Source: Pictodentalium vernedei
Taxonomy: Eukaryota > Mollusca > Scaphopoda > Dentaliida > Dentaliidae
NCBI GenBank assembly: GCA_031216915.1
Contig: CM062296.1
Location: forward strand, 448,446,287-448,510,286
Reading direction: 5' to 3'
DNA length: 64,000 nt
The number at the start of each line of letters is the position of its first letter. Position 1 is the first letter of the stretch. Both the position numbers and the translations under genes were made by a program. This document shows positions 21,941 through 33,312 of this stretch, one piece after another. The notes under the pieces are model-generated. The model was not told the DNA's origin and searched no databases. It saw nothing but the letters and a program-made list of their open reading frames with translations.

Positions 21941-24900
21941 CACGTGATAACTTGTGAAAACTATTTCCGTTGCTTCCCAAATTGGCAAAAAGTAACTTGC
22001 AACTAATTCTTGTTGATTGCATATATTTGAAAAAGGGGGTGCGACTTATAGTCTTAAACGTTGGCTTTAGGCAAAAGAGAGGAATTCCAAGTATGAGTTG
22101 GAAGGGGAGGGAGGGGACTTATACATGGACATATAGTAGGGTTTCCGCAAGACCGGCTACGGGTCCGTCAACCGGACCCATTCCCCCTGCCGATCATACT
22201 ATGATCAGTCAGAAAAGCTGGAGGTTAAAATGTCGAGTACAATACTGTATCGCAACGACACTCAGGATCCTTTGTTTCCACGTAATATAGGCACAATTAT
22301 GTTGTATACTATGCCTACTATTACTGGCGACAACCTGATACCTTATAACCCCCAGACGAGAGGGGGAAACAAAGTTCAAATCCTAAACGTCGCCTATAAA
22401 ATTTCGGACTCAAATTATCGTGTTTGGTCCGAAATCACTGGCTTTTATTTCGAGCAATAAATGATGTAATTGCACTCACAGGACGTCACACGTCCATATC
22501 ATGGTTCTTTTCGAATATTTCGTTCTCTCTGCATTTCCAATTACTTACATTGGCATGTGTCGGGTTGCATTAAAAAAAAATAGAGGTCAAGCGTCGCAGT
22601 CACTGTCAGGATTTGTGGATTTGGGGTTTGTATTTTTATGAAACCTCCAACCAGATGTAGTATTGTGTGTCCCGTGGGAATTTAGAGAATTGTAGGAGGA
22701 AATCAAAGTGTCAATAACACTGTAGCTCAACTTGTTAAGACAAAGACATGTACATGTATAGTATGTGACACAGCAATGACAAACATCTAGGTAATGATCT
22801 GATAACAAAGGTACATATAAAGTATTGTAACGGTCTGTACATAAATACTGACTGTTGCCTGTAATAAATTATAAGTAAAGTATTGTAAAGGTGGGTGACA
22901 GTCAGATGCTAAACTAGAAAAGAAATCATGGAGTCCCAGAGTGGGTCTGACTGAACCCCAAAATATTTGTTCTCATAGCACAGTGATAACAAAGGCACCC
23001 CAAAACACACTCATTCCTGTCTCAAGGTGAAAATAAAGGTACCCAAGAAGTTTCATGAAGATCAGTTCACAAATATGAGCTGTGTAGAAGTTGTGACAAA
23101 AAACTGATTGGACCTAATTTCGGTACAAAATGGCCACTGGCAGCCATCTAGAATTTTGGACTGCACACAGAAACACTCGTTCTCGTCCCAAGGTGATAAC
23201 AAAGGTACCCAAGAAGTTTTGTGAACATCGGTTCATAAATACAGCCTCTAGCCCGAGCCGTATTGACATGTGCACTTACAGTGTGTAAGTAGCACTGAAT
23301 AAATCAAAGTTCATCTAATTTGCATAATTTCTGCACGAGAAAAAAACCTGTACTATATGTGATGTATTCCATGTTACTAAACATTCAAACAAAAATTTAT
23401 TCAAATCAGAACTTTCATACAGAAGTTCTGTACAAAAGACTATTGCACTAATTTTGGTACAAAATGGCTGCTGGTGGCCATCTTGAATTTCGGACCACGC
23501 CCAAAAACACTCGTTCTCATCCCACAGTGTTAACAAAGGTACCCAAGAAGTTTCGTAATGATCGGTTCATAAATACGGCCTCTAGCCTGAGCCGTATAGA
23601 AGTTGTGTACAAAAAACTGATTAAGACCTAATTTCGGTACAAAATGGTCACTAGCAGCCATCTTGAATTTTGGACCACACCCAGAAACACTCGTTCTCAT
23701 CCCAAGGTGATAACAAAGGTACCCCAAGAAGTTTCGTGAAGATCAGTTCATAAATACAGACTCTAGCCCAAGCTGTATTGACATGTGCACTTACTGTGTA
23801 TAAGTAGCACTGAACAAATCAGAGTTCATCTAATTTGCATAATTTCTGCACGAGAAAAAAACCTATATTATATGTGATGTATCCCATGGTACTAAACATT
23901 CACACAAAAAATTATTCAAATCAGCGCTTTCATATGGAAGTTCTGTGCAAAAATCTCATTGCATCAAATTTTGTACAAAATGGCTGCCATCGGCCATCTT
24001 GAATTTCGGAACGGACCCCAAAACACTCATTCTCGTCCCACGGTGATAACAAAGGTACCCAAGGAGTTGGGTAAAGATCGGTTCATAAATACGGCCTCTA
24101 ACTAGAGCTGAAACAGTTACAAATTTTTTGTAACCGGTTAACCGGGAGCTACAATCGGTTAATGACCGGTGAACGGTTATTTTAATAGTTCATAAGAAAA
24201 TTGGGGGAAAACATGACCGGGAGTACAGCGCAGCGAGGCCGCACAAAGTACAACTCACTCGGACGGCTGGAAAATACAGAAACGATACGATATCGTAATC
24301 GGATTATCGTCAGCGAATACACCTACCTCGTTGTGAGCTGCATGTCACTGTATGAACTGATCAACTGTTGTTCAAAACCGTAATCCAGTAAATCCATGGG
24401 TCACTTCCAGGAATACCACTGAACAAAGTGACAAACGTACCTAAACATGCCTTATATTCCATATTCATCGGATGAAAAGGGTGAAAAAAAACGGACGCAG
24501 TACACGTGATGCTGTTACCCACTGCCGTAAAGCGGTGTTAAAGACAGAAGAATTGACACTGTCGTATTTAGCGATCCTCAAATTAACCTTATTAATCTTC
24601 CCCCAGAAATTCATTACGTATGGTAAAGTAAAAACTATTTTAAAATTTAAACCAAAGTTTCAGACTTTTGTGAAGACTGAAGACGAATGCTAATTACACC
24701 ATACACAAAAGAAAGGAAAAACAGTTGCACTGTACGTTCTTGAGAGTTGAGACGTTCGTCACTCGTCAGTTTCAGCCCTAGGACGTTTCGACCTTGAGAC
24801 GATTCGGCCGGTGTCAGTTTGGCCTTTCCGAGAGCAGAAATGTCCCCGAGTGAACCGATTCAAGGATGAAATGTCCCATAGGCCAGAACCACACACATCT

Positions 24901-25045
24901 AAGAACCAAGGCATATATTACTTGATAAAATGTGATCTCTCTGTCCCTAGCCCAAGTACTGTGCAGTCACTGCAGTGTGCAAGCACAATTTCTTTTCCCA
25001 TGGAGTTTATCATTTTCAATACAGAAACTTTACACAGTCACTTTA

Positions 25046-25285
25046 AAAAAATTCAAGGGGTGGGGTGGGGTGGGGGGAGGGTATAATGAAACAGCGTTAA
25101 CTATTCATTCAGAATTTAGACAAGCTATGACGCAATAATACTGACTGCAAATAACTTTGAACCGGTCCCTGAAACATGTGGAATGCGAGTCGGATTATGC
25201 GACAGAGTTGCAGAATGACAATGATGCCAGAATCCAAAACTCTTGCCGATTTCTGTCGAATCTTGTCAACTCTCAGCGATAATAA
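25046..25285 (+). repeat. 240-bp direct duplication, left copy
   Basis: It begins AATTCAAGGGGTGGGGTGG and runs to CTCTCAGCGATAATA. It is nearly identical to 27501-27734. The two copies exactly flank the 2.2-kb rolling-circle-like element 25286-27499. Confidence 0.9.
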
Positions 25286-27499
25286 AACAAGAGGCCCCAC
25301 GGGGCCTGAGGGCGCTCACCTGATACTGGCCGAGTCATATCACCAAAATAGCAAGGGATTCTGCCTTGTGGTTATTATCAGTTTTTCAACATAAAAGTGT
25401 TTTCTCTACTTAGTAACCCAGAGTGTTCATATGTTAGATCCCCATATTGGGTACTCAATAATTTATCTATTTATTTATTGGAATTTAAGGTCACTTTCTA
25501 AGGCTACATCATTACAGAGGCATAATTATAATATCAAGTTTGGTCAATCGTTTATGCCTATCACTGCCCACTTTACAGGGCTTTCAATGCAGGAATTGGT
25601 TACTACTGGGCCCAATTTTATCAATAAAGCAGAACTTGAACAAACTTCAATTTGCCACTTCTAAGAAAATCAAAAATCAAATATCAAAAGATTCTGACAG
25701 GAGTATCAGAAAAAAAAGATTTTTTAAGAATATTTCTCATACTGAACTAAGTTATACATGGGCTCCCATAGGGAGCCCAAAAATAAAAGCTTCTGAAGCA
25801 GTGTTTTGGGAGAAGAAGATTCTTCAACGTTATTCCCATTAGCTACACTGTTAAAAAATGATGACTCGGCACTTTTAGTCCTAGAAAAGAACCTTATGAT
25901 AAAATTTTTACCATTTTTTTCTTCCGGTCCTAAGGAAGCTTCACACCATATAAAAATTCTCAGTGCCATGTAGTTCTGGAGATATGGGCATTTAAAAAGA
26001 AAAAAATTTTTTAGCTCCTGCAGTTCCCGTGGGGGACAGGAAAACAATTTTCGGCATAAATTAGGTACTTATGACCCAATAAGCCCTCATATCAAATTTG
26101 GTTCAAATCGACTTTTTGGTTTGGAAAATAAAAATTTTGGTATAATTTGGGCTCTCACAGTGAGCCCAAATATGAACCCAGGTACTTGGCTTTACCAAAC
26201 TTCACTCTCAGCCCCTAAGAATGCTGTACATCAAATATCAAAACATTTTGACTGGTGGATCTGAAAAAAAAATTTTTTTTAAAGAATATTCCTCATATTG
26301 AACTAAGTTATAATTTGGGCTCCCACAGGGAGACCAAATATGAGCCGAAGGACTTGACTTGAACAAACTTGAATCTCACCTCCCTAAGCATACTGTATAC
26401 CAAATATCAAAAGATTCTGACCGGTGGATGCGAAGAAGAAGATTTTAAAAGAATATACCTCGTATTGCACTAAGTTACAATTTGGGTTCCCAAAGGGAGT
26501 CCAAATATGAACTCAGGGACTTGGCTTGAACAAACATCAATCTCACCCCCCTAAGGATGATGCATAGCAAATATCAAAAGATTCTGATTTGTGGATCCGA
26601 AGAAGAAGATTTTTAAAATATATCCCTCATATTGCACTAATTTGAACATTTGGGTTCCCATAGGGAACCCAAATATGGACCGAGGAATTTGATTTCTACA
26701 AATATGTGAATCAATGTTCCAAAGATGTTATATGTAAAATATGAAAGCTTTTAGAGCAGTGGTTTGGAAGAAAACAATTCTTTATTTTTTTCCCATTGCC
26801 TACTGTGTTAAAAAATACTGACTCAGCACTTTTTCAGAGTCCCGAAAAAGTACCCTATGATAAAACCGATAGCAATTTTTTTTTACCAATCCTTTCTGTT
26901 GGTCCCAAGAAAGCTTCACACCAAATAAAAATTCTCACTGCCGTGCAGTTTTTGAGATATAGGCGTTTTAATTTTTTTCTATTTTTAGCTCCTGTGGTTC
27001 CCACGGGGCTACAGGAAAAAAAATTTCTGCATAAATTAGGTACTTATGACCCAATAAGCCCTCACATAAAATTTGGTTCAAATTGGCCTCTCGGTTTAAA
27101 AAATAGAAATTTGGGGTGGGGCCAAAATTTTTGCTCCTCCCATAACATCGCCAAGTATAGACCTACAAACTTCTCTTGAACAAACTTGAGTCTACACCTC
27201 AAAAGGAAGCTGCATACCAAATATCAAGTCTCTGCTATTGCTGGTTCTTGAGAAGAAGATTTTTTAAGAATTGGAGCATTTTTGCCCCACCCCTCTGCTC
27301 AATATGAGCCGAAACCTAATTTGCCCAAAAATCAAAATGCCGCTATATAACCCCTACTCACATGAAATTTCATTAACATGCGGCCAGTGGTTTGGAAGAA
27401 AAAGACCCAAACACCACCTTCACGCCGGACGACGGACGGCGGACGACGGACGAAAAGTGATCAGAAAAGCTCACCCTGACTTTCAGTCAGGTGAGCTAA
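25286..27499 (+). mobile_element. Rolling-circle-like element, type A, intact ends
   Basis: The start is AACAAGAGGCCCCACGGGGCC, a hairpin, followed by GCGCTCACCTGA. The end is AGCTCACCCTGACT-TTC-AGTCAGGTGAGCTAA, so GCTCACCTGA is repeated in inverse at the 3' hairpin. Internal units of ~165-170 bp carry 'ATTCTGACYGGTGGATC' variants (near 25693, 26247, 26415, 26580) and a shared 'GGGCTCCCATAGGGAGCCC' palindrome. A CGGACGACGGACGGCGG run precedes the 3' end. No protein is encoded. Confidence 0.7.
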
Positions 27500-27500
27500 A

Positions 27501-27734
27501 AATTCAAGGGGTGGGGTGGGGTGGGGGGAGGGTATTATGAAACAGCGTTAACTATTCATTCAGAATTTAGACAAGCTATGACGCAATAATACTGACTGCA
27601 AATAACTTTGAACCGGTCCCTGAAACATGTGGAATGCGAGTCGGATTATGCGACAGAGTTGCAGAATGACAATGATGCCAGAATCCAAAACTCTTGCCGA
27701 TTTCTGTCGAATCTTGTCAACTCTCAGCAATAAC
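27501..27734 (+). repeat. 240-bp direct duplication, right copy
   Basis: Near-identical to 25046-25285, with a few differences (GGTATTATGAA against GGTATAATGAA, CAGCAATAAC against CAGCGATAAT). It starts directly after the CTAA end of the type A element. Confidence 0.9.
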
Positions 27735-28633
27735 AATGAAAGGGGTGATATCGGGTTCACCTACAGGCGTACAGCTATGCCCAAAGCAATGCTTGAATTA
27801 CCTTTTACTGTGCTATTACTAGCGTATTAGATACAGTGACATGACTTCAGACAAAAACTTACTTTCTATTAATTTCTGCCTGCAGCGCTCATCATAAGAT
27901 ACAGAACGGTTAACCACGGTTACAAAATTTATAACCGGTCATAATCAAAACCGAACCGTCAACGGTTAACCGTTTCAGCTCTACCTCTAGCCCGAGCCGT
28001 ATTGGCATTTGCACTTACAGTGCTGAAAGTAACACCAAAAAAACATCAAAGTTAGTCTAATTTGCATAATTTACGCAAGAGAAAAAAACCTGTATTATAT
28101 GTGATGTACCCCATGGTACTAAACATTCATACAAAACATTATTCAAATCAGAGCTTTCATATGGAAGCTCTGTACAAAAAAAACAGATTTCTGCATCGTC
28201 GGTACAAAATGGCGGCTGGCAGCCATCTTGAATTTCGAACCGCACCCAAAAGCACTCGTTCTCGGCCCACGGTCATAACAAAGGTACCCAAGAAGTTTCG
28301 TAAAGATCGGTTCATAAATACGGCCTCTAGCCCGAGCCGTATCCAATTGTTGACGGACAGACGGATGACGGGCCATGCCATAAGCTCAAATTTGGCTTCA
28401 CCAAAGTTGAGCTAAAAATACGTATTTTCCACTTGAATTATTCAGCATTTTAGCGACCAGAATACTCCCAGAGAGCACCTAAAAATCAAAAATTTCCTGG
28501 GGGAAGAGCCCCCCTCTATACGCTCGTGCATTTGGCAAGTGCAACAAACGCAATCGACATCTGAGTTTCACTCTCTTTAAACTACCGGACCCACAAATTT
28601 TCCCCTTGCAGAAACCCTGCATATAGGCTTTGT

Positions 28634-28694
28634 CATTTCGTGCGAAGCGTCCCAGACCATGTGGTTCACCTCTGTCTCTCTTCAGAAATGGAAT
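28634..28694 (-). repeat. Inverted repeat, right arm
   Basis: This is the inverse copy of 19406-19466. It lies between the end of the nested element (28619) and the right end of the outer hAT-like element (28844). Confidence 0.75.
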
Positions 28695-28852
28695 ACCGCG
28701 ACAAATCAGTGGGCGGCCAAAGTGTTATTATATACGGTAAGTAATATTGTATTTTTGTAGCAAAACGGGCAGACTAGTAGACTTTTAGCCAGTTACTACC
28801 AGCGACTAGTCGACTTTCGAAAACAGCTAATCATTTCAGCACTAATTTGAGA

Positions 28853-31800
28853 CTGAATTTGAGAAAACATTTCATTACAATTTATTGGATACTGTTTCTG
28901 CAGACCGTCTAATCTTGGACATTATAATACCAACTTGAAAGTTTCTTCACTGGATTGCAGGATTCTATTTAACTTTATTTTGGACTAATTAAGTATTTCT
29001 GTTTTTGTTTTCTGTAAACCATTCAGTGTATATCTTTTTTTGATTCACAGATCTCTTTCTGTAACCATTACTTTTTATTACACACTGAAACAATACAGTA
29101 GAACCTGTCTTGGGAGACCACCCTTTTTGCCAAGCAAAAGTGGTCTCTCAAGACAGGTGGTCTCTTCATACTCTTATTACAGGTTTGCGGTTTTCGTAAG
29201 TCAGTGAACGAGCAACCAGAGCATATTTGTTGCAGAAATGGAGAATTGATTTTTTAACTTTTTTTTAATTCAGGTTTAATAAAAGTACAAAGGCATTGTT
29301 TAATAAATTATAGTTTAAAAAGTACATACACTGGAACAGGCTTGTCATTTTGAAAATTGCAGGAGGACCATTATGGTTTGCCTCAAATCACCCCAGGAGG
29401 GCCATTTTGGGTTCACCTAAAATGACCCCAGGAGGGTCACTTATGATTTGCGGGGGCAATTTTGTTTCAGCCTGATGGGTAGACAACTAATATCAGTTTA
29501 AGGTACATGGTTTGTGTAATTATGATGTACGTCATCACGTAATGTACAGATGCAGGCTTCAATATTTGGATGCAAGACACCAGGTTACCCATGACACTCA
29601 CCAACAGTGAGTGTTATAGTTATTGAGCATCCAAATAACCAAGCCCGTACTATACATTACAGGGCTGTAAAAGCGTTTTAAGACTGGAACCCCAAACCAG
29701 CAATCCACCAGAGAGACTGCAATACTTCGCTCAAGATGAAATGGTTTGTTCTATTGTTGTGACTTGTCAGCTTAGCGACACTGCAATGGTGACCAACGTG
29801 ACCTTAAAGGCTTTAATGACCAAAACTCAATAAAAAAATTGAAAAGGTTAGCAATATCAAAGTCTGAGATTACTTATATTATTTAAAATCAGCCATGGAA
29901 CAAAGCAAATTAAATTTGGTGAGAGATATGGGGCATCAAATGTGGCGAAAGCCCCGTCAGCAATTTCGAAAATACTAGTAGCAGAGTTCTTTGATAGCTA
30001 ATTTGATTACCTCCCTCACTAGACTAGAATTACCTTTCTACATTACAGACATTTTTATGCTTCTGGCGAGTTCATTCACACAGTCATTACATCCCATTAC
30101 CCGTTCAGAGTTGGTTGAGCAGTGAGGCATGGGAAAGGCGCACCATCGCTCTCGTGCACCATCACTCACGCAAAAATTGTCCAAGGTGCGCAAATAATCA
30201 CTCGCCTCTATTCTTGGGTGTGTTTTCATCCTTTTGAGTTGCGTCAACAGAAACATTCAATTAAGTTTCGATGTTGGGAAATTTTTAACAATCACTCACA
30301 ATTTGAAGCGTTTTAAGTACAATTGCGAACAATTCCCTTTCCGTTGTTATGAATATGACACACAGTAGTTTGCTAAAACATCCACACATGACACGCTAAC
30401 AGTAAGAGGGTTGCACATTGACAACTCGCCCAGAGCTTACTCCTGCCACAAAACAAACACGCATGTTCAGATAAAAAAAAAAACGGTGCCCATTCGGAGA
30501 TATGAGAAACGTTTTAATATTTCCAGATTTTTTTTATCAAAGACATGCGGAATGTTGCCCAATTCTTTTGTTTTCTTTTATACTCGTGACACCTGTCGTT
30601 CCAATTCACCAGTGACACGAATTAATGTTCCCGCTTTGGAATTTACGCATCCATTTTCCACAATTTTAATAATCTGCCATTTAAAATCCAGAACTAATTT
30701 TAGTGGGTTACATATATTTTCACCGTCAAAATTTCCATCTGCGTTGAGTTGTATTCATGCATTCGTTTCGAAGGACGCTTGTCAGTTGAAGTTAAACATT
30801 GAAATCAACACTCATTCAGTCCTCGGAATTAGGAAAATATTGCGACGGCACAACATTGCCGCCGCCAAAAAATCTGCGACGGCAATTTTTTATCAGCGAC
30901 AGCACATTTGAATTAAATTGTTTGGATGGCAGTATTGTGACACTAAGTGAATAATAATCATTAATCAGAACAGCTGACCTCGAATGGACAAGAGATCTCT
31001 GGTGGGTGGTCAGTTGGACAATCTGTAGTTCGATTAAGTGATCAATTGATTGACTGGTTGTCCTAATTTTAGGGGCAGGTTGTAACTCGCATCCATGCAT
31101 TATTAGTCTATCGGTTTTGACAGTAACTGTTAGAGACAGAAATATTAGCATTGCGCATCAATCCGGGGTGAGTTGACTCTGACCCGATAAACACAACCAG
31201 AATTATTTTCCAACTCACCCTTGTTTTGTGCTCAATGCGTTTATTTTTTTATTGAACCGATTGTTTTCCTATTCAGTTTGTTTGAGATTGTACAGTTTAC
31301 ATTATGCCACAAGTGGAGAATGCTAAAATTAAAATGGAACATGACCACGTGCTCTGTTGAGATTACATCTGTGACCAATAGAACTGCCGCATTGTCCCAG
31401 TACACCAATTTAGCATACTTTCATGAAATGAAGAATTCGACTGGTTGTATTTATGCAAGGTGTGACGTCAAAAGGGAATTGCCCAGGAATTCCTGGGTTA
31501 TTTTAAACGTGCATCACAGTCAACAAGGGGGGTTCTTTCGAAAAAACACAAACAAACGAAAAACAACTGGTTATGAACAGTATTTCAACCACATACATTT
31601 TGTACAAACTTACTTTCAAATTAATTAATATTAGATATTTCCACAAATATTGATTTTATACACCAGTTACGCCTATAAAACATATGTTATGTAGGGTTGG
31701 ATGATCAGTTCTGACGGACTTCAGGTAATTGGGACAAGCAGGGCTTATATTTCGACGAGAATCCGAGAATCGATTCGCACAATAAAACCGGCGAGAATCC

Positions 31801-31984
31801 ATATAGATTCTCGCTGCACCTCTGCTAGGATTCGCGTGAAAAACAAATTGAGTCAATTTAATCCTTTAACTAACACAGCGGCAACATATTAACCAATAGA
31901 AGGTTAATATGACCTTAAATATCCTGACACTTTGCCAATGCAACCTTACAAATATGGCTGTCATTGGAACCGGCTCATTGAGAA
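28853..31984. other. No gene recognised; two short repeat remnants
   Basis: At 29100-29165 'AGAACCTGTCTTGGGAGACC' and 'GGTCTCTCAAGACAGGTGG' form an inverted pair. Related phrases recur at 40547-40660. At 29338-29475 'AGGAGGACCATTATGGTT' resembles the left end of the element at 41551-43336. The rest, including plus-strand frames of 166 codons (30411-30911) and 135 codons (31221-31628), has no domain I recognise. At 31858-31880 'TTAATCCTTTAACTAACAC' weakly resembles a MITE end. Confidence 0.4.
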
Positions 31985-33312
31985 GAGCCTCTTGCCCGAG
32001 CTATATTGACATGTGCACTTACAGTGTATAAGTAGCACTGAATAAATCAAAGTTCATCTAATTTGCATAATTTCTGCACGAGAAAAAAACCCGTACTATA
32101 TGTGATGTATTCCATGTTACTAAACATTCATACAAAAATTTATTCAAATCAGAACTTTCATACAGAAGTTCTGTACAAAAGACTGCACTAATTTTGGTAC
32201 AAAATGGCTGCTGGTGGCCATCTTGAATTTTGGACCACGCCCAAAAACACTCGTTCTCATCCCACGATGATAACAAAGGTACCCAAGAAGTTTCATAAAG
32301 ATCGGTTCATAAATACGGTCTCTAGCCTGAGCCGTATAGAAGTTGTGTACAAAAAACAGATTAGACCTAATTTCGGTACAAAATGGCCACTGGCAGCCAT
32401 CTTGAATTTTGGACCGCACCCAGAAACACTCGTTCTCGTCCCGAGGTGATAACAAAGGTCCCCAAGACGTTTCGTGAAGATCGGTTCATAAATACAGACT
32501 CTAGCCCGAGCCGTATTGACATGTGTACTTACTGTGTGTAAGTAGCACTGAAAAAATCAAAGTTCACCTAATTTGCATAATTTCTGCACGAGAAAAAAAC
32601 CCGTATTATATGTGATGTATCCCATGGTACTAAACATTCACACAAAAAATTATTCAAATCAGCGCTTTCATATGGAAGTTCTGTGCAAAAATCTGACTGC
32701 ACCAAATTTTGTACAAAATGGCTGCCATCGGCCATCTTGAATTTCGGACCGGACCCAAAAAACACTCGTTCTTGTCCCCGGTGATAACAAAGGTACCCAA
32801 GGAGTTTCGTAAAGATCGGTTCATAAATACGGCCTCTAGCCCGAGCCGTATTGGCATTTGCACTTACAGTGCTGAAAGTAACACCAAAAAACATCAAAGT
32901 TAGTCTAATTTGCATAATTTACGCACGAGAAAAAAACCTGTATTATATGTGATGTATCCCATGGTACTAAACATTCATACAAAACATTATTCAAATCATA
33001 GCTTTCATATGGAAGTTCTGTACAATAAACAGATTTCTGCATCTCGGTACAAAATGGCGGCTGGCAGCCATCTTGAATTTCGGACCGAACCCAAAAACAC
33101 TCGTTCTCGTCCCATGGTCATACCAAAGGTACCCAAGAAGTTTCGTAAAGATTGGTTCATAAATACGGCCTCTAGCCCGAGCCATAGCAGCTTGGCACTT
33201 ACAGCTCTGAAAGTAACAGTAAATAAATCAAAGTCAAGTCTGATTTGCATAATTTACGCACGAGAAAAAAACCTGTATTATATGTGATGTATCCCATGGT
33301 ACTAAACACTTA

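Larger units (their letters stand above)
24103..27983. mobile_element. hAT-like element splitting the type B copy
   Basis: The left end is TAGAGCTGAAACAGTTAC and the right end, complemented, is TAGAGCTGAAACGGTTAACC. An 8-bp duplication with one mismatch flanks it (CCTCTAAC 24095-24102, CCTCTAGC 27984-27991). The empty site is visible in copy 1 as GGCCTCTAGCCCGAG near 9322-9336. It contains a type A rolling-circle-like element flanked by a 240-bp direct duplication, leaving ~1.4 kb of its own sequence with no recognised transposase. Confidence 0.85.
22703..28415 (+). mobile_element. Rolling-circle-like element, type B (copy 2), split
   Basis: The 5' end (AGTGTCAATAACACT, then GTAGCTCAACTTG) and the 3' end (hairpin ending AAAGTTGAGCTAA at 28415) match copy 1. 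The tandem array is co-linear with copy 1: landmark spacing is 515 bp, then ~337 bp once the inserted 24103-27983 and its duplication are removed. Both halves join exactly at the duplicated host sequence CCTCTARC. Confidence 0.75.
22137..28619. mobile_element. (T/C)AGGGTTTC inverted-repeat element, nested
   Basis: The left end is TAGGGTTTCCGCAAG and the right end, complemented, is CAGGGTTTCTGCAAG. Both are followed within ~40 bp by CGGGTCCG/GGGTCCGG. A perfect 7-bp CATATAG lies at 22130-22136 and 28620-28626. It is nested in the outer element and contains the type B rolling-circle-like element at 22703-28415. Only about 0.77 kb is its own sequence. Confidence 0.7.
15176..28844. mobile_element. 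Outer hAT-like element holding a stack of insertions
   Basis: The left end is TAGTGCTGAAACGATTGTTC and the right end, complemented, is TAGTGCTGAAATGATTAGC, each followed by GACTAGTCGAC-like sequence. A perfect 8-bp duplication ATTTGAGA flanks it (15168-15175, 28845-28852). The ends resemble those of 12512-14356 and 24103-27983, so one family is implied. Most of the 13.7 kb is later insertions (15943-19249, 19551-20350, 21017-21940, 22137-28619). The remaining host sequence carries an inverted pair at 19406-19466 and 28634-28694. No transposase was recognised. Confidence 0.75.

Noticed and set aside
25046..27734. LTR retrotransposon with 240-bp LTRs
   Set aside because: The flanking duplicates lack TG...CA ends, a primer-binding site or polypurine tract, and the interior is non-coding with rolling-circle-like ends.
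30411..30911. 166-codon plus-strand open frame
   Set aside because: No domain, no repeat of the composition expected for coding DNA, and an A-run near its start. It cannot be excluded but is not supported.
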